From Scopulibacillus daqui (lineage in GTDB: Bacteria > Bacillota > Bacilli > Bacillales > Sporolactobacillaceae), in contig NZ_JAFBER010000015.1 of assembly GCF_016908855.1 (NCBI RefSeq), positions 1-64,000 of the forward strand: 64,000 nucleotides of DNA, written 5' to 3'. Made by a program: the position numbers and the translations under genes. Shown piece by piece: positions 20,475 through 28,457 of this stretch. Positions within the stretch are counted from its first letter, which is position 1; each line of letters starts with the position of its first letter. The notes beneath the pieces were generated by a model. That model worked only from the letters and a program-made list of their open reading frames with translations. It did not search any database and was not told where the DNA came from.

Positions 20475-21029
20475 TTAAGCATTAAGGTGCCACAAACCTT
20501 TCAAAGATGTTGTCACAGCTGAAGCGCCGGCTTCAAAGGCCTGGCGGACATCTTCTTCTGTACGGATTAATCCGCCGGCAATCACGGGAAGTTTTGTCCG
20601 ATCACGAATCTCAATAATCATTTTCGGAACCAGCCCCGGCAGCACTTCAATCACATCGGGCTGAACTTTTTCCAATGATCGATAGCTTGTTTCAAGCGCA
20701 AGCGAATCAAGCAAAAATAATCTCTGCACGGTGATAAGCCCCCGCTTCTTGGCCACTGACAAAACGTTCCCCCGGGTTGAAATGATGCCGTTCGGTCTAA
20801 TTTCTTGGCACAAAAATTCCGCCGCATATTCATCGTTTTTCAAGCCATGAACGAGATCAGCATGCAGCAAAACTTTCTTCTTATGTTGGCGGGCGATATT
20901 TACCAGCGATCTTAATTGGGCTACATGGCTGTCCAAAATCACAACAAAATCATTTTTCGAATCCATCAGCCTTTCAAAATCTTTAATTTTTCTAACAGCA
21001 GGAAGCACACTTTGTGATTTAAAAATCAT
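20475..21029 (-). CDS. glpP: Glycerol-3-phosphate responsive antiterminator GlpP
   Basis: 184 residues of the GlpP TIM-barrel-like family: FVVILDSHVAQL, KKVLLHADLVHGL, RPNGIISTRGN, DVIEVLPGLVPK and LPVIAGGLIRTEEDV, the phosphate-binding end. With bound glycerol 3-phosphate it stabilises glp leader mRNA and prevents termination. Two matching leader terminators lie downstream in this window (before glpF and glpD), in the same order as in B. subtilis. ATG after AAGGGGTTTAAGG. Confidence 0.95.
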   Translation of the reverse strand: MIFKSQSVLPAVRKIKDFERLMDSKNDFVVILDSHVAQLRSLVNIARQHKKKVLLHADLVHGLKNDEYAAEFLCQEIRPNGIISTRGNVLSVAKKRGLITVQRLFLLDSLALETSYRSLEKVQPDVIEVLPGLVPKMIIEIRDRTKLPVIAGGLIRTEEDVRQAFEAGASAVTTSLKGLWHLNA

Positions 21030-21117
21030 CCTTAAACCCCTTCTTATTTAGATTTCCGTACGATTCCAACAAGCTATATTATCATAAAGAAACGGCATCA
21101 GGATTGCAAGAGGATGA

Positions 21118-22692
21118 TTAAGATTCATTCATCAATTCATATATGCGCACAGCCACTTCTATAGGTATGCGGCGTTCTGGTTTCATGAAATCCTCTCCAA
21201 GACAGCCCTTAATTCTTTTCAGCCTGTGATAAAGTGTTTGCCTGACAATGTATAATGCTTCAGCTGTTTTTGTCTTTGAACCTTGATGGGTTAAATACAC
21301 TTTCAAAGTTGTGAAAAGCTCACGATTTTCCATTTTATCGTGATGCATTAAAGGGCCTATTTGGTCATAAATAAATCTCTGCCACGCTTCTTTGTCATTG
21401 GATAAATCCATTAATTGATAAAGGCCGTTTTCCTCGTAAAATGGGCTCAAGCGGGGATGGCGCCGCTTCCATTGAGCCGCTGACTTAGCTTCCTGGCAGC
21501 TTAACGGCGCTTCTTTTAATTGAGTTCTTAAACGGCTGACACCCGTTTCACCGCCAAGATTTAACTTCTCAATGTCATGAACAGCTTGGCGCCAGCAGCC
21601 GTTTTTTCCGCTAAAATGAAAAGCAAGGATAATTAATCGAGACGGCGTATGAGAGAATAGCGGATAAATGCCGATTTTTTTTAAAGCGATGTGCAGGTTT
21701 TCAAGTGTCTGTTCACATAAATTCCCAATATCAATATAAATGAAACGATAAGAATACGAACTTTTCCAGGGATCTCCTATTAAATCTTTCAAAGGTTCTT
21801 CATCTATTAACCGATTTTGGATGAGATCCTCGATGATTTTCTGCTCTTTTTCCCGTTTCCTTTCAACGGTCAACTGCTTCTGGAACAAACTGGCCGCCAA
21901 AACAAGTCCCGCTCGATCTGTCATGAGCTTATCCCATTCAGTCATTGCAGCACCATACCTTTTTAAATATAAATAACCAAGAGTTTGTCCCAAAACACAT
22001 ACAGGCTGAACCAGCCAATAAAATCCATTTCCATCTAGATACTCATGCGTTGATGGCCCGCCCCCTTGAAAACATTTATTTTTTAATTGATTCATCAGCT
22101 TCAAATCATCATGAAACATCGTTTTTGAATGGACAGGGTAACACTCATGTTCTCGGCCTTTTTCATAAAAGATATGTGCCTGTGAGTGTTCGTGAAGGAG
22201 CTTGAGGATCTGTCTTTCTCCATGATTATGTACAATCGCCTGATTAAATGCAGTTGAAAGATTGTCAATGGCTTTTAATTGATCCACGTGTTGATGAATA
22301 AGCAAGCTGTTGATATCTTGGGTAATATCAACAAAGCGAACCTCTTTCTTAAAGACAATAAGCGGAAAATGCTGCTGATTGGCATAATCCATTAAATCGC
22401 TTGAAATCTCATTTATATCATTGCCCAATTCGATGCATAAACAAGCCGCATCAGCTTTAATCAGTTTTTTCAAGTATTGGACAGGTTCTTTTTGAAAGGT
22501 TTTTAAGCCTAATCCTGTTGTCAAAATGCACTCGCCGCCATGAATAAATTTTTCAATAGACGGTACTTCAAGGATGTGTACCCAGCGGACTCTTCTTTGA
22601 CACCCGCTTTTTCCTGCCACAAGCTCCGCATCGGAAAAAGACGGCCGCCTCAATAAATCATGAACCGTCAATAATCGAACCGACTGATCCAT
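21118..22692 (-). CDS. PucR-family transcriptional regulator
   Basis: About 524 residues. The N-terminal PucR domain (LTVHDLLRRPSF to IHGGECILTTG, residues 8-75), a central GAF-like or GGDEF-like region, and the C-terminal PucR helix-turn-helix (VYLTHQGSKTKTAEALYIVR, then LYHRLKRIKGCLG). Members control purine, amino acid or GABA catabolism. I start at the ATG at 22692 after GGGAGGGG; a frame from 22707 would contain that site. No obvious catabolic target lies next to it, so its regulon is open. Confidence 0.82.
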   Translation of the reverse strand: MDQSVRLLTVHDLLRRPSFSDAELVAGKSGCQRRVRWVHILEVPSIEKFIHGGECILTTGLGLKTFQKEPVQYLKKLIKADAACLCIELGNDINEISSDLMDYANQQHFPLIVFKKEVRFVDITQDINSLLIHQHVDQLKAIDNLSTAFNQAIVHNHGERQILKLLHEHSQAHIFYEKGREHECYPVHSKTMFHDDLKLMNQLKNKCFQGGGPSTHEYLDGNGFYWLVQPVCVLGQTLGYLYLKRYGAAMTEWDKLMTDRAGLVLAASLFQKQLTVERKREKEQKIIEDLIQNRLIDEEPLKDLIGDPWKSSYSYRFIYIDIGNLCEQTLENLHIALKKIGIYPLFSHTPSRLIILAFHFSGKNGCWRQAVHDIEKLNLGGETGVSRLRTQLKEAPLSCQEAKSAAQWKRRHPRLSPFYEENGLYQLMDLSNDKEAWQRFIYDQIGPLMHHDKMENRELFTTLKVYLTHQGSKTKTAEALYIVRQTLYHRLKRIKGCLGEDFMKPERRIPIEVAVRIYELMNES

Positions 22693-22797
22693 TGATTCCC
22701 CTCCCATGAATACGGCTTATTAGTAAGTCTCTGTTATTGTTTTTATCTTTTTAATTTTACAAAATTATCGCACTTGCCACAATTTAAATCAAAAAAA

Positions 22798-22823
22798 GAA
22801 CAGCTTATTCAGATAAGCCGCTC
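22798..22823 (-). terminator. Terminator of the DUF421-DUF4363-DUF1259 block
   Basis: GAGCGGCTTAT pairs with ATAAGCTGTTC (two G-U pairs) before TTTTTTT on the minus strand. It overlaps the DUF1259 stop. Confidence 0.75.
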
Positions 22824-23323
22824 TTATTTGTGAGGTTTATATAATGCCTATTCTTGTTTTTTTCATGGGTTTCTAATATCGCCGATTTAACGGCTTGGCT
22901 CATACGGTTAATATCGCCGACCCCTTTAAAATGGAGGAAAAAAATTCTCGGGTTTTCATCAATCATATGATTATGAAGCGCTGTTATTTCCAGCTGGCCC
23001 TTTCTTAACTGGTCGATAACAGGATTCACCTCATCGCCCAATAAAGCAAACTCGCCCATAACAGCAGTTTTATCACCGACTTGTTTAAAATTCACCATGA
23101 AGCCGATGCTCATAAAATCAGCCGGCAATTTCAATCCGTTCATTGTCACATTTAATTTTTTCCGCGGGATATTTAATTTGCATATTCCGCCGCCGCCGTT
23201 CATTTTAGTCTTAAAAACATTCTCAAGCGTTTGGCAGCTATCCTCTGATGCCTGTCCTGTTGACGGAGGAATTGACGGAAAGATCATTAAGCATAGCAAA
23301 GCAATGACTAGCCGTCTTTTCAT
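22805..23323 (-). CDS. Secreted DUF1259 (LppY/LpqO) protein, single domain
   Basis: 172 residues with a signal peptide (hydrophobic core, then GQASED). The DUF1259 domain is recognisable by GFMVNFKQVGDKTAVMGEF, ITALHNHMIDENPRIFFLHF and GVGDINRMSQAVKSA. The conserved His of LHNHM and Glu of DENPR suggest a metal or ligand site; no biochemical function is established. Many relatives carry two tandem copies, this one has one. A 5'-side Cys pair (DSCQTLE, GGICKL) could form a disulfide. ATG after AAAGGAGTG. Confidence 0.75.
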   Translation of the reverse strand: MKRRLVIALLCLMIFPSIPPSTGQASEDSCQTLENVFKTKMNGGGGICKLNIPRKKLNVTMNGLKLPADFMSIGFMVNFKQVGDKTAVMGEFALLGDEVNPVIDQLRKGQLEITALHNHMIDENPRIFFLHFKGVGDINRMSQAVKSAILETHEKNKNRHYINLTNKSGLSE

Positions 23324-23404
23324 AACAAATCACTCCTTTTATTTTTTATTTTTTGCAAAGGGAGTGATTCTTATGAAATTTTATTTTGAACGGCCTCAAA
23401 AATA

Positions 23405-23770
23405 TCAAAACCTAATATTATACCAGTGATTTTTAAGCTCGCTAAGCTCCGCCAAAGCATCGGCTTTGTCATTAGCTTTTATGTAGCCTTTGAGCCTGGC
23501 TATATTTTTATTAATATCGTTCATTTCATCTCTTTCTGCGCCAAACTGAATTCTCCGAACAACTTTTTCCCATGCAGACTTTAATTGTTTCTGATTCTTT
23601 GCAGCGTCAGTCCATTTTTCATCAATTATATTCCTATTAACAATTTTAATATATTTTTCCACATTATCATTTTTGCCCATAGGCTGTTTAAGGAGGGGAC
23701 TGCTTGCCATAATGAGTACAAAGCCGATGATCATAACCATCGGAATACAATAATATAAAAACTTCGCCAA
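23405..23770 (-). CDS. DUF4363 membrane-anchored protein
   Basis: 121 residues with one N-terminal membrane segment (FLYYCIPMVMIIGFVLIMAS) and a helical outer domain rich in charged residues, ending ELKNHWYNIRF. The pattern fits DUF4363, usually encoded right after DUF421 as here (13-base gap). The TTG start has AGGAGTG at a spacing of about 8. Its function is unknown; spore or envelope roles have been suggested for DUF421 proteins, and this partner may share them. Confidence 0.7.
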   Translation of the reverse strand: MAKFLYYCIPMVMIIGFVLIMASSPLLKQPMGKNDNVEKYIKIVNRNIIDEKWTDAAKNQKQLKSAWEKVVRRIQFGAERDEMNDINKNIARLKGYIKANDKADALAELSELKNHWYNIRF

Positions 23771-23783
23771 TCATGTCACTCCT

Positions 23784-24512
23784 TTAATTTGGGCCGGGAT
23801 AATCGCCAATATCAATGATGTTTTTTTGGTTATCGCTATACTTGTCAATGAATAATTGGCCGTTTGGATCTAACAAGGCTAGAAACACTTGAGACGGATG
23901 GTTAATATATCGCTTTTTTAATTCAGCTTCCAGCCATGCACGGTCTCGATTAACCGCTTTGATATTTTCATCGATAACAACACCATCATATATAAGCTCC
24001 GTGCTTATCCCCTTATAAGGAACCGATAGATTTAAATCTTTTGGCGTGATGGGCTGATTTGCCGCTTTTTTCAATACAGATAATTTACCGTTTGTTTCGA
24101 GAACAGCATATTCAACCTCGTTAAGATCAAATATCCCTTTTTCTCGAAGTTCTTCTAATAAATCGGCCACCCGATACCTCATTTTCTTCAATGCCTTGTC
24201 CATGATACGCCCATTCATAATGACAATTGTCGGCTCGCCATCAAGAAATTTTGATCCGCGCCGCCATTTCAAAGTGATGCCCTGCAGTAACAGCCCTAAA
24301 ATAACCCATACAATCAAGCCGATCCAGTGCGGAAAAGCCCGGGTCGTTAAATCCGTTGTCAATGACGCAGCAATTGATCCGATGGTGATCCCTAATATGT
24401 AATCAAAAAAAGTTAATTGGCTGATTTGCTGCTTGCCGAGAATCCGCGTTAATAATAAAAGTGTAAAAAACCCAATAATCCCCCTAACCATTACAACTAA
24501 GGTCTCATTCAT
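23784..24512 (-). CDS. DUF421 (YetF/YrbG-like) membrane protein
   Basis: 242 residues: three N-terminal membrane helices with the family motif LTRILGKQQISQLTFFDYI, then two small cytoplasmic alpha/beta lobes (LDGEPTIVIMNGRI, VEYAVLETNGKLSV). B. subtilis has several paralogs, of which YetF and YdfS are linked to spore envelope or stress, but no reaction is proven. Upstream partner of DUF4363. ATG after GGGAGG. Confidence 0.85.
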   Translation of the reverse strand: MNETLVVMVRGIIGFFTLLLLTRILGKQQISQLTFFDYILGITIGSIAASLTTDLTTRAFPHWIGLIVWVILGLLLQGITLKWRRGSKFLDGEPTIVIMNGRIMDKALKKMRYRVADLLEELREKGIFDLNEVEYAVLETNGKLSVLKKAANQPITPKDLNLSVPYKGISTELIYDGVVIDENIKAVNRDRAWLEAELKKRYINHPSQVFLALLDPNGQLFIDKYSDNQKNIIDIGDYPGPN

Positions 24513-24653
24513 TTCATTCCTCCCAAGTTGTACAAACTAGTATTATATTGCAAGGCAAAGTGAAAAATTATTCCGCGAGAGATTTTCTTCAATGACGGCT
24601 AAGGGTTTTAATAAATGCTAAAGGTAAAGTATGATTTAGAGATAAAAGAACGG

Positions 24654-24699
24654 AAAAGGGCTGCCGCTTTATAGTTGGTCTATAAAGGACAGCCCTTTT
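24654..24699 (-). terminator. SDR gene terminator
   Basis: AAAAGGGCTG...CTTTATAG pairs with CTATAAAG...AGCCCTTTT, T-rich on the minus strand. Confidence 0.8.
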
Positions 24700-24705
24700 C
24701 AATGT

Positions 24706-25461
24706 TTAAAAATTCATATATGATTGTCCGCCGTCCACATTAATAGATGCTCCGACAACCCAGGAAGCTTTCTCAGATGCAAGAAACGCGACCACGTGAG
24801 CCACTTCGTCAGCGCGTCCAAAACGTCCCGCTGGAATGTTGTCTTTCACAAATTGTTTGGTTTGTTCTGGGTTTTCCTCTAATCGTCTCTGCCAGTTCCC
24901 GGTAGGATGCAGAATTGATCCAGGGGCAACACTGTTGACGCGAATCCCATATTTTATCACTTCGTCAGCAAAGCCCTTCGTAAAGCTGATCAAGGCTGAC
25001 TTGGCATTATTATAAGTGATTTTGCCGCCGCTTTCCCTGCCGTAGACTGAAGTGATATTTATAATACTGCCTGATTGTTGTTCTTTCATAACGCCGGCAG
25101 CCATTTTGCTAAAATGAACATTGGCAAAATAATTTAATTCCATCGCCTCCTTGAAAGTTTCCATATCAGTTTCCAGAGCTGAACCGCCGTTGCTTCCTCC
25201 GATATTATTGACAAGGATATCGATGCCTCGATGATCTTGTACAAACTGATTAAAAACCCGTTCTCTTTCATTATGGTTAAACAGGTCTGCCTGATAGACA
25301 GCGACGCCTAATTGATCTTTTATTTTGTCTAATGCTTCCCGGCCTCTGGCAACCACGCCGACAGCGGCGCCCTCTTCTCTTAAAACCTCGGCTGCCGCGG
25401 CGCCAATGCCTTTCGACCCGCCTGTAATTAATACCTTTTTATCTTTTAATCCTAAATCCAT
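24706..25461 (-). CDS. SDR family oxidoreductase
   Basis: About 251 residues, classical short-chain dehydrogenase. Cofactor loop TGGSKGIGAAAA (residues 12-23), NNIGG, catalytic Ser/Tyr/Lys as NITSVYGRESGGKITYNNAK, and GQSYMNF at the end. The R after VVARGRE near the second strand suggests NADP(H). Substrate unknown; the sequence resembles 3-oxoacyl reductase-like or sugar dehydrogenase-like enzymes. The ATG at 25461 fits AGGAGG at 8 bases; the ATG at 25467 is too close to it. Confidence 0.85.
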   Translation of the reverse strand: MDLGLKDKKVLITGGSKGIGAAAAEVLREEGAAVGVVARGREALDKIKDQLGVAVYQADLFNHNERERVFNQFVQDHRGIDILVNNIGGSNGGSALETDMETFKEAMELNYFANVHFSKMAAGVMKEQQSGSIINITSVYGRESGGKITYNNAKSALISFTKGFADEVIKYGIRVNSVAPGSILHPTGNWQRRLEENPEQTKQFVKDNIPAGRFGRADEVAHVVAFLASEKASWVVGASINVDGGQSYMNF

Positions 25462-25557
25462 TTGCATGACCTCCTGCTGAAACTAACTGAAACTAATCCT
25501 ATTGTAACTTATTTTCGTATTTCCTAAAAAAATTCCGTCTAAAAAATGGTTTTAAGG

Positions 25558-25647
25558 TATAAAATCTGGAATCTTACCCCATAATAAAGATAAGCTGAAT
25601 ATCTTCTCCCCCTTTATTTTGCCCCTGATATGCTTCAGGGGTTTTTT
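25558..25647 (+). ncRNA. Candidate C-rich small RNA with its own terminator
   Basis: A strong rightward terminator, CCCCTGA TATGCT TCAGGGG TTTTTT (25622-25647), has no rightward gene before it; both neighbours read left. Upstream are TATAAA (25558) and, alternatively, TTGTAA/TAAAAA with a 17-base spacer (25502-25530). The intervening 60-80 nucleotides contain unpaired C-rich runs, TTACCCC and CTCCCCCTTT, like the target-binding patches of Gram-positive sRNAs such as RoxS/RsaE and FsrA. I cannot assign it to either family. No protein frame is present. Confidence 0.4.
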
Positions 25648-25746
25648 GTTTTTTGTCAAGAAAAAGCATCCAGCTTCTTTGATCAATGTCTGCTTCCAAT
25701 GCACCATGCGTGATCTGTTTATTTAAAGCAAATCACAAAACGTTTT

Positions 25747-26245
25747 TCATTTAAATGGATAACCAGATTTCTCTATATGATGATGCTCCTCTTCAATTCG
25801 CTTCATTGTCCTATTTTTTGAGTCTTCTATTTTTCCTTTTGGTTTTTGCAGGCGGCTTGTTGTTGATTTGTCAGATTCACCGGTGTCCCTATGGCTATCA
25901 AGCTTCTCTTGAGCTTCTTTTGTCCTTTTGGCATATGACAAAGCTTTAAGACATTCATAAGGAATATCTTCTCCCGTATCAACACAAATCCCATAACCGC
26001 CTTCTTCTATACGTTCCCATGCCTCATTAATTTCTTGAAGTTCATTTTCAATAAGCATCTTTTCCGATATGACCTTTTCGCGATCCACCATATCTCCCGC
26101 GGAATCAACCAAATGATTATCAACCGAAGACATCTCGCTTTCATTTTCTAAATCCGGCCGTTTACTTAACAAAGTTATTAATTGTTTTTGTCTAGCCATT
26201 AAGTCTTCCTTTAATTCGCTTATTTGTTTTTTTAGTTAATGGCAT
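25747..26245 (-). pseudogene. TraR/DksA-family (YteA-like) gene with a 1-base frameshift in a poly-A run
   Basis: The long frame (25747-26199, 150 residues) has the family core YGICVDTGEDIPYECLKAL but starts late. Upstream, an ATG at 26245 with an AAGGTGAG site (26253-26260) begins MPLTKK and then runs out of frame at seven A's (T's 26227-26233 on the plus strand). With six A's the two frames join as MPLTKKQISELKEDLMARQ, a normal N-terminus for this family. It lacks the four-Cys zinc finger, as YteA-type members do. Either a real frameshift, slippage-controlled, or a sequencing error; a short form from the ATG at 26199 remains possible. Confidence 0.7.
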
Positions 26246-26396
26246 GGAACCACTCACCTTTATCCTTTTTTGTGGTTTTCCCGCAGCCATGTATTGTCTA
26301 AACATCATTTCGATGTTTAATTTTTGATAAAAAGAGGAACAGTAATGATAGATCACTTTTATCAGCATGGTTTTTCCATAAAAAGGAGGAAACAGC

Positions 26397-26900
26397 ATGC
26401 CTAGATTGAAAATTGGCGAAAAAGCTCCTGAGTTTAATCTTATATCAACAGACGGCGCATTTTTTTCTTTTAAAGATCACTTAAAAGAACACAAAAGCTG
26501 GCATATGATTGTCTTTTTTAGAGGTGAATGGTGTCCGGCGGAAAGAGATTTTCTTTCAGCGCTGCAAGCGGATATTGATAAATTTAAAGCACTGGATACT
26601 CATATCATTGCCATATCATCTGACGAAATTGACAGACTTAAAGAACTTGTTGAAAATCAATCCCTGGCCTTCCCCGTCTTAAGTGATAATGAACGAAGAG
26701 CGGCGAAGGGCTACGATATATTTGTTCATGGTGAAGACGCACCGTATGCGGATCACGCAGAGCATATAGAACCGGCCATTTTTATCGTTGACGATCACGG
26801 CAATCTGCTGTTTCAGCAGCTGCAAAGCGGACCATTCGGCCGGCCAACGCCAATGAATTTGCGAAAAACAATTAAATATATACGTGAAAATCTTAGATAA
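26397..26900 (+). CDS. Peroxiredoxin-like (AhpC/TSA, thioredoxin fold)
   Basis: 167 residues: GEKAPEFNLISTDG at the start, the active-site region FFRGEWCPAERDFLSAL near residues 43-59, IAISSDEIDRLKEL and FPVLSD. One cysteine is kept in GEWCPAERD; the usual second Cys two residues later (WCPxC) is missing and no other Cys exists, so any peroxidase activity would be of the 1-Cys kind. Probably reduces a peroxide in the cytosol. ATG after AAAGGAGGAAACAGC. A palindrome TAAACATCATTTCGATGTTTA (near 26298-26318) lies in the shared upstream region. Confidence 0.75.
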   Translation: MPRLKIGEKAPEFNLISTDGAFFSFKDHLKEHKSWHMIVFFRGEWCPAERDFLSALQADIDKFKALDTHIIAISSDEIDRLKELVENQSLAFPVLSDNERRAAKGYDIFVHGEDAPYADHAEHIEPAIFIVDDHGNLLFQQLQSGPFGRPTPMNLRKTIKYIRENLR

Positions 26901-26903
26901 GAA

Positions 26904-26945
26904 GGCTGTTCAAGGTCTGTTTCCCTGACTTGAACAGCCCTTTTT
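26904..26945 (+). terminator. Terminator of the peroxiredoxin gene
   Basis: GGCTGTTCAAG pairs with CTTGAACAGCC, followed by CTTTTT. Confidence 0.88.
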
Positions 26946-27119
26946 ATTAATGAGGTTTAGGTTTAGACATTGATGACCCGCCAACCTCTTTGATAAGCAG
27001 AGCGATGCCTCCCAAACTGCTGTAAGCCCGGTGAAGAAACAGAATAACTGCTGCGGCTGCAAAAAAGAATTATAATGGTCATAGGATGTCAAAATTTCAA
27101 TTAAGGAAGGTGTCATCAT

Positions 27120-28124
27120 ATGGCTGCATACAAGGCAAAGCAAATCTTATTAGCCAAGCGCCCAAAAGGCATGCCAACCCTTGAAAACTTTAAATTCCAG
27201 GAAATTGATGTACCGGAACCTGCGCTTAATGAAGTTTTAATCAAAACGCTGTATGTGTCAGTAGACCCTTACATGCGCGGCAGAATGAGCGATCGCGAAT
27301 CCTATGTGCCGCCTTTTGAGCTTCATAAGGTTATTAGCGGAGGCGTCGTTGGAGAAGTCATTGAGTCTAAATCACCTGATTTTAACAAGGGGGACTTTGT
27401 GGTCGGTCAACTGGGATGGCAAACTTATCAATTGGTCCAATCCGAAGAAATAAGAAAGATTGATGAAAACCTCGCACCAATCACTGCTCATTTAGGTGTT
27501 CTTGGCATGCCTGGTTTAACCGCTTATTTTGGCATGCTTGATATTGGGCAGCCTAAGAATGGAGAAACCGTTGTTATTTCAGGTGCAGCCGGAGCCGTTG
27601 GAAGCACTGCCGGACAGATTGCTAAGATTAAAGGCGCGCGTGTCATCGGTATTGCCGGAACGAAAGAAAAGCTTTCTTTTCTAAAGAATGAGCTTGGTTT
27701 TGATGAAGTGATTAATTATAAGGAGTATGACGTTTACAAGCAATTAAAGAACGCTTGTCCAAACGGCATTGATGTTTATTTTGATAATGTCGGGGGAGAA
27801 ATTTCTGACGCAGTGATGAAACAAATAAACCATCAAGCGAGGATTGTGATATGCGGACAAATTTCTCTTTATAATCTTGAAAAAGCCGATGTTGGCCCGC
27901 GTCCTCAAACTCAGCTTGTGATTAAAAGCGCGTTAATGAAGGGGTATATCGTTTCCGATTACGCTTCACAATTTAAAGATGCTGCCGAAGAATTAGCCCA
28001 ATGGATGCAAGCTGGACAGATCAAATACCGAGAAACAATCATCGAAGGATTTGAACGGATTCCTGAAGCGTTTCTCGGTTTATTTAAAGGAGATAACATC
28101 GGAAAGTACCTAGTCAAAATTTAA
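27120..28124 (+). CDS. NADP-dependent MDR oxidoreductase (YfmJ/CurA-like)
   Basis: 334 residues, zinc-free medium-chain reductase of the leukotriene B4 12-hydroxydehydrogenase group: SVDPYMRGRMSD near residue 50, nucleotide-binding SGAAGAVGSTAGQIAK near 157, DVYFDNVGGE near 220. Such enzymes reduce enones and similar carbonyls with NADPH. The nearest B. subtilis relative by pattern is YfmJ. ATG after AAGGAAGGTG. Its last codons form one arm of a perfect 25-base inverted repeat. Confidence 0.87.
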   Translation: MAAYKAKQILLAKRPKGMPTLENFKFQEIDVPEPALNEVLIKTLYVSVDPYMRGRMSDRESYVPPFELHKVISGGVVGEVIESKSPDFNKGDFVVGQLGWQTYQLVQSEEIRKIDENLAPITAHLGVLGMPGLTAYFGMLDIGQPKNGETVVISGAAGAVGSTAGQIAKIKGARVIGIAGTKEKLSFLKNELGFDEVINYKEYDVYKQLKNACPNGIDVYFDNVGGEISDAVMKQINHQARIVICGQISLYNLEKADVGPRPQTQLVIKSALMKGYIVSDYASQFKDAAEELAQWMQAGQIKYRETIIEGFERIPEAFLGLFKGDNIGKYLVKI

Positions 28125-28159
28125 AGCCGGGTTCCCCGGCTTTAAATTTTGACTAGGTA
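28107..28159. repeat. Perfect 25-bp inverted repeat with a 3-base loop across the stop codon
   Basis: Positions 28107-28131 are the exact reverse complement of 28135-28159, with TTC as loop. The left arm includes the final codons and stop of the oxidoreductase gene. The GC core GCCGGG/CCCGGC is an ordinary terminator stem, but the pairing continues 19 bases further than needed and no T-run follows. It probably terminates or protects the transcript. Confidence 0.9.
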
Positions 28160-28457
28160 AATAGAACTAAATACAAAGACCTTCATAAATTAACAAATGT
28201 TTCAATTGTATTTCGCAATTTTAATGTATGTTATGTATTTAATATTTTATTAAATAACATGTAATGAATTGCAATGTTTATTACACAAAAACAAATGAAT
28301 TGAAAAATAGAAAAGGGTCATAATCTGATAACATGTTACTAAAATCGACCAAATAGGACTAAACCTACATAGGATGCCAAATTCGGGCATCATATTTTCA
28401 TTTTATAAGGGAAAATGTTTAGTTTATGTTTCGTTTATTTTGAGGTGAAGTGTTTAT

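Noticed and set aside
26192-26398. 68-residue leftward frame as a separate gene
   Set aside because: Its second half is the frameshifted 5' end of the DksA/TraR-family gene, and its nominal start has no ribosome-binding site.
28401-28457. Riboswitch or T-box before the CDP-glycerol transferase gene
   Set aside because: No conserved motif or stable structure seen; only AT-rich DNA and a ribosome-binding site.
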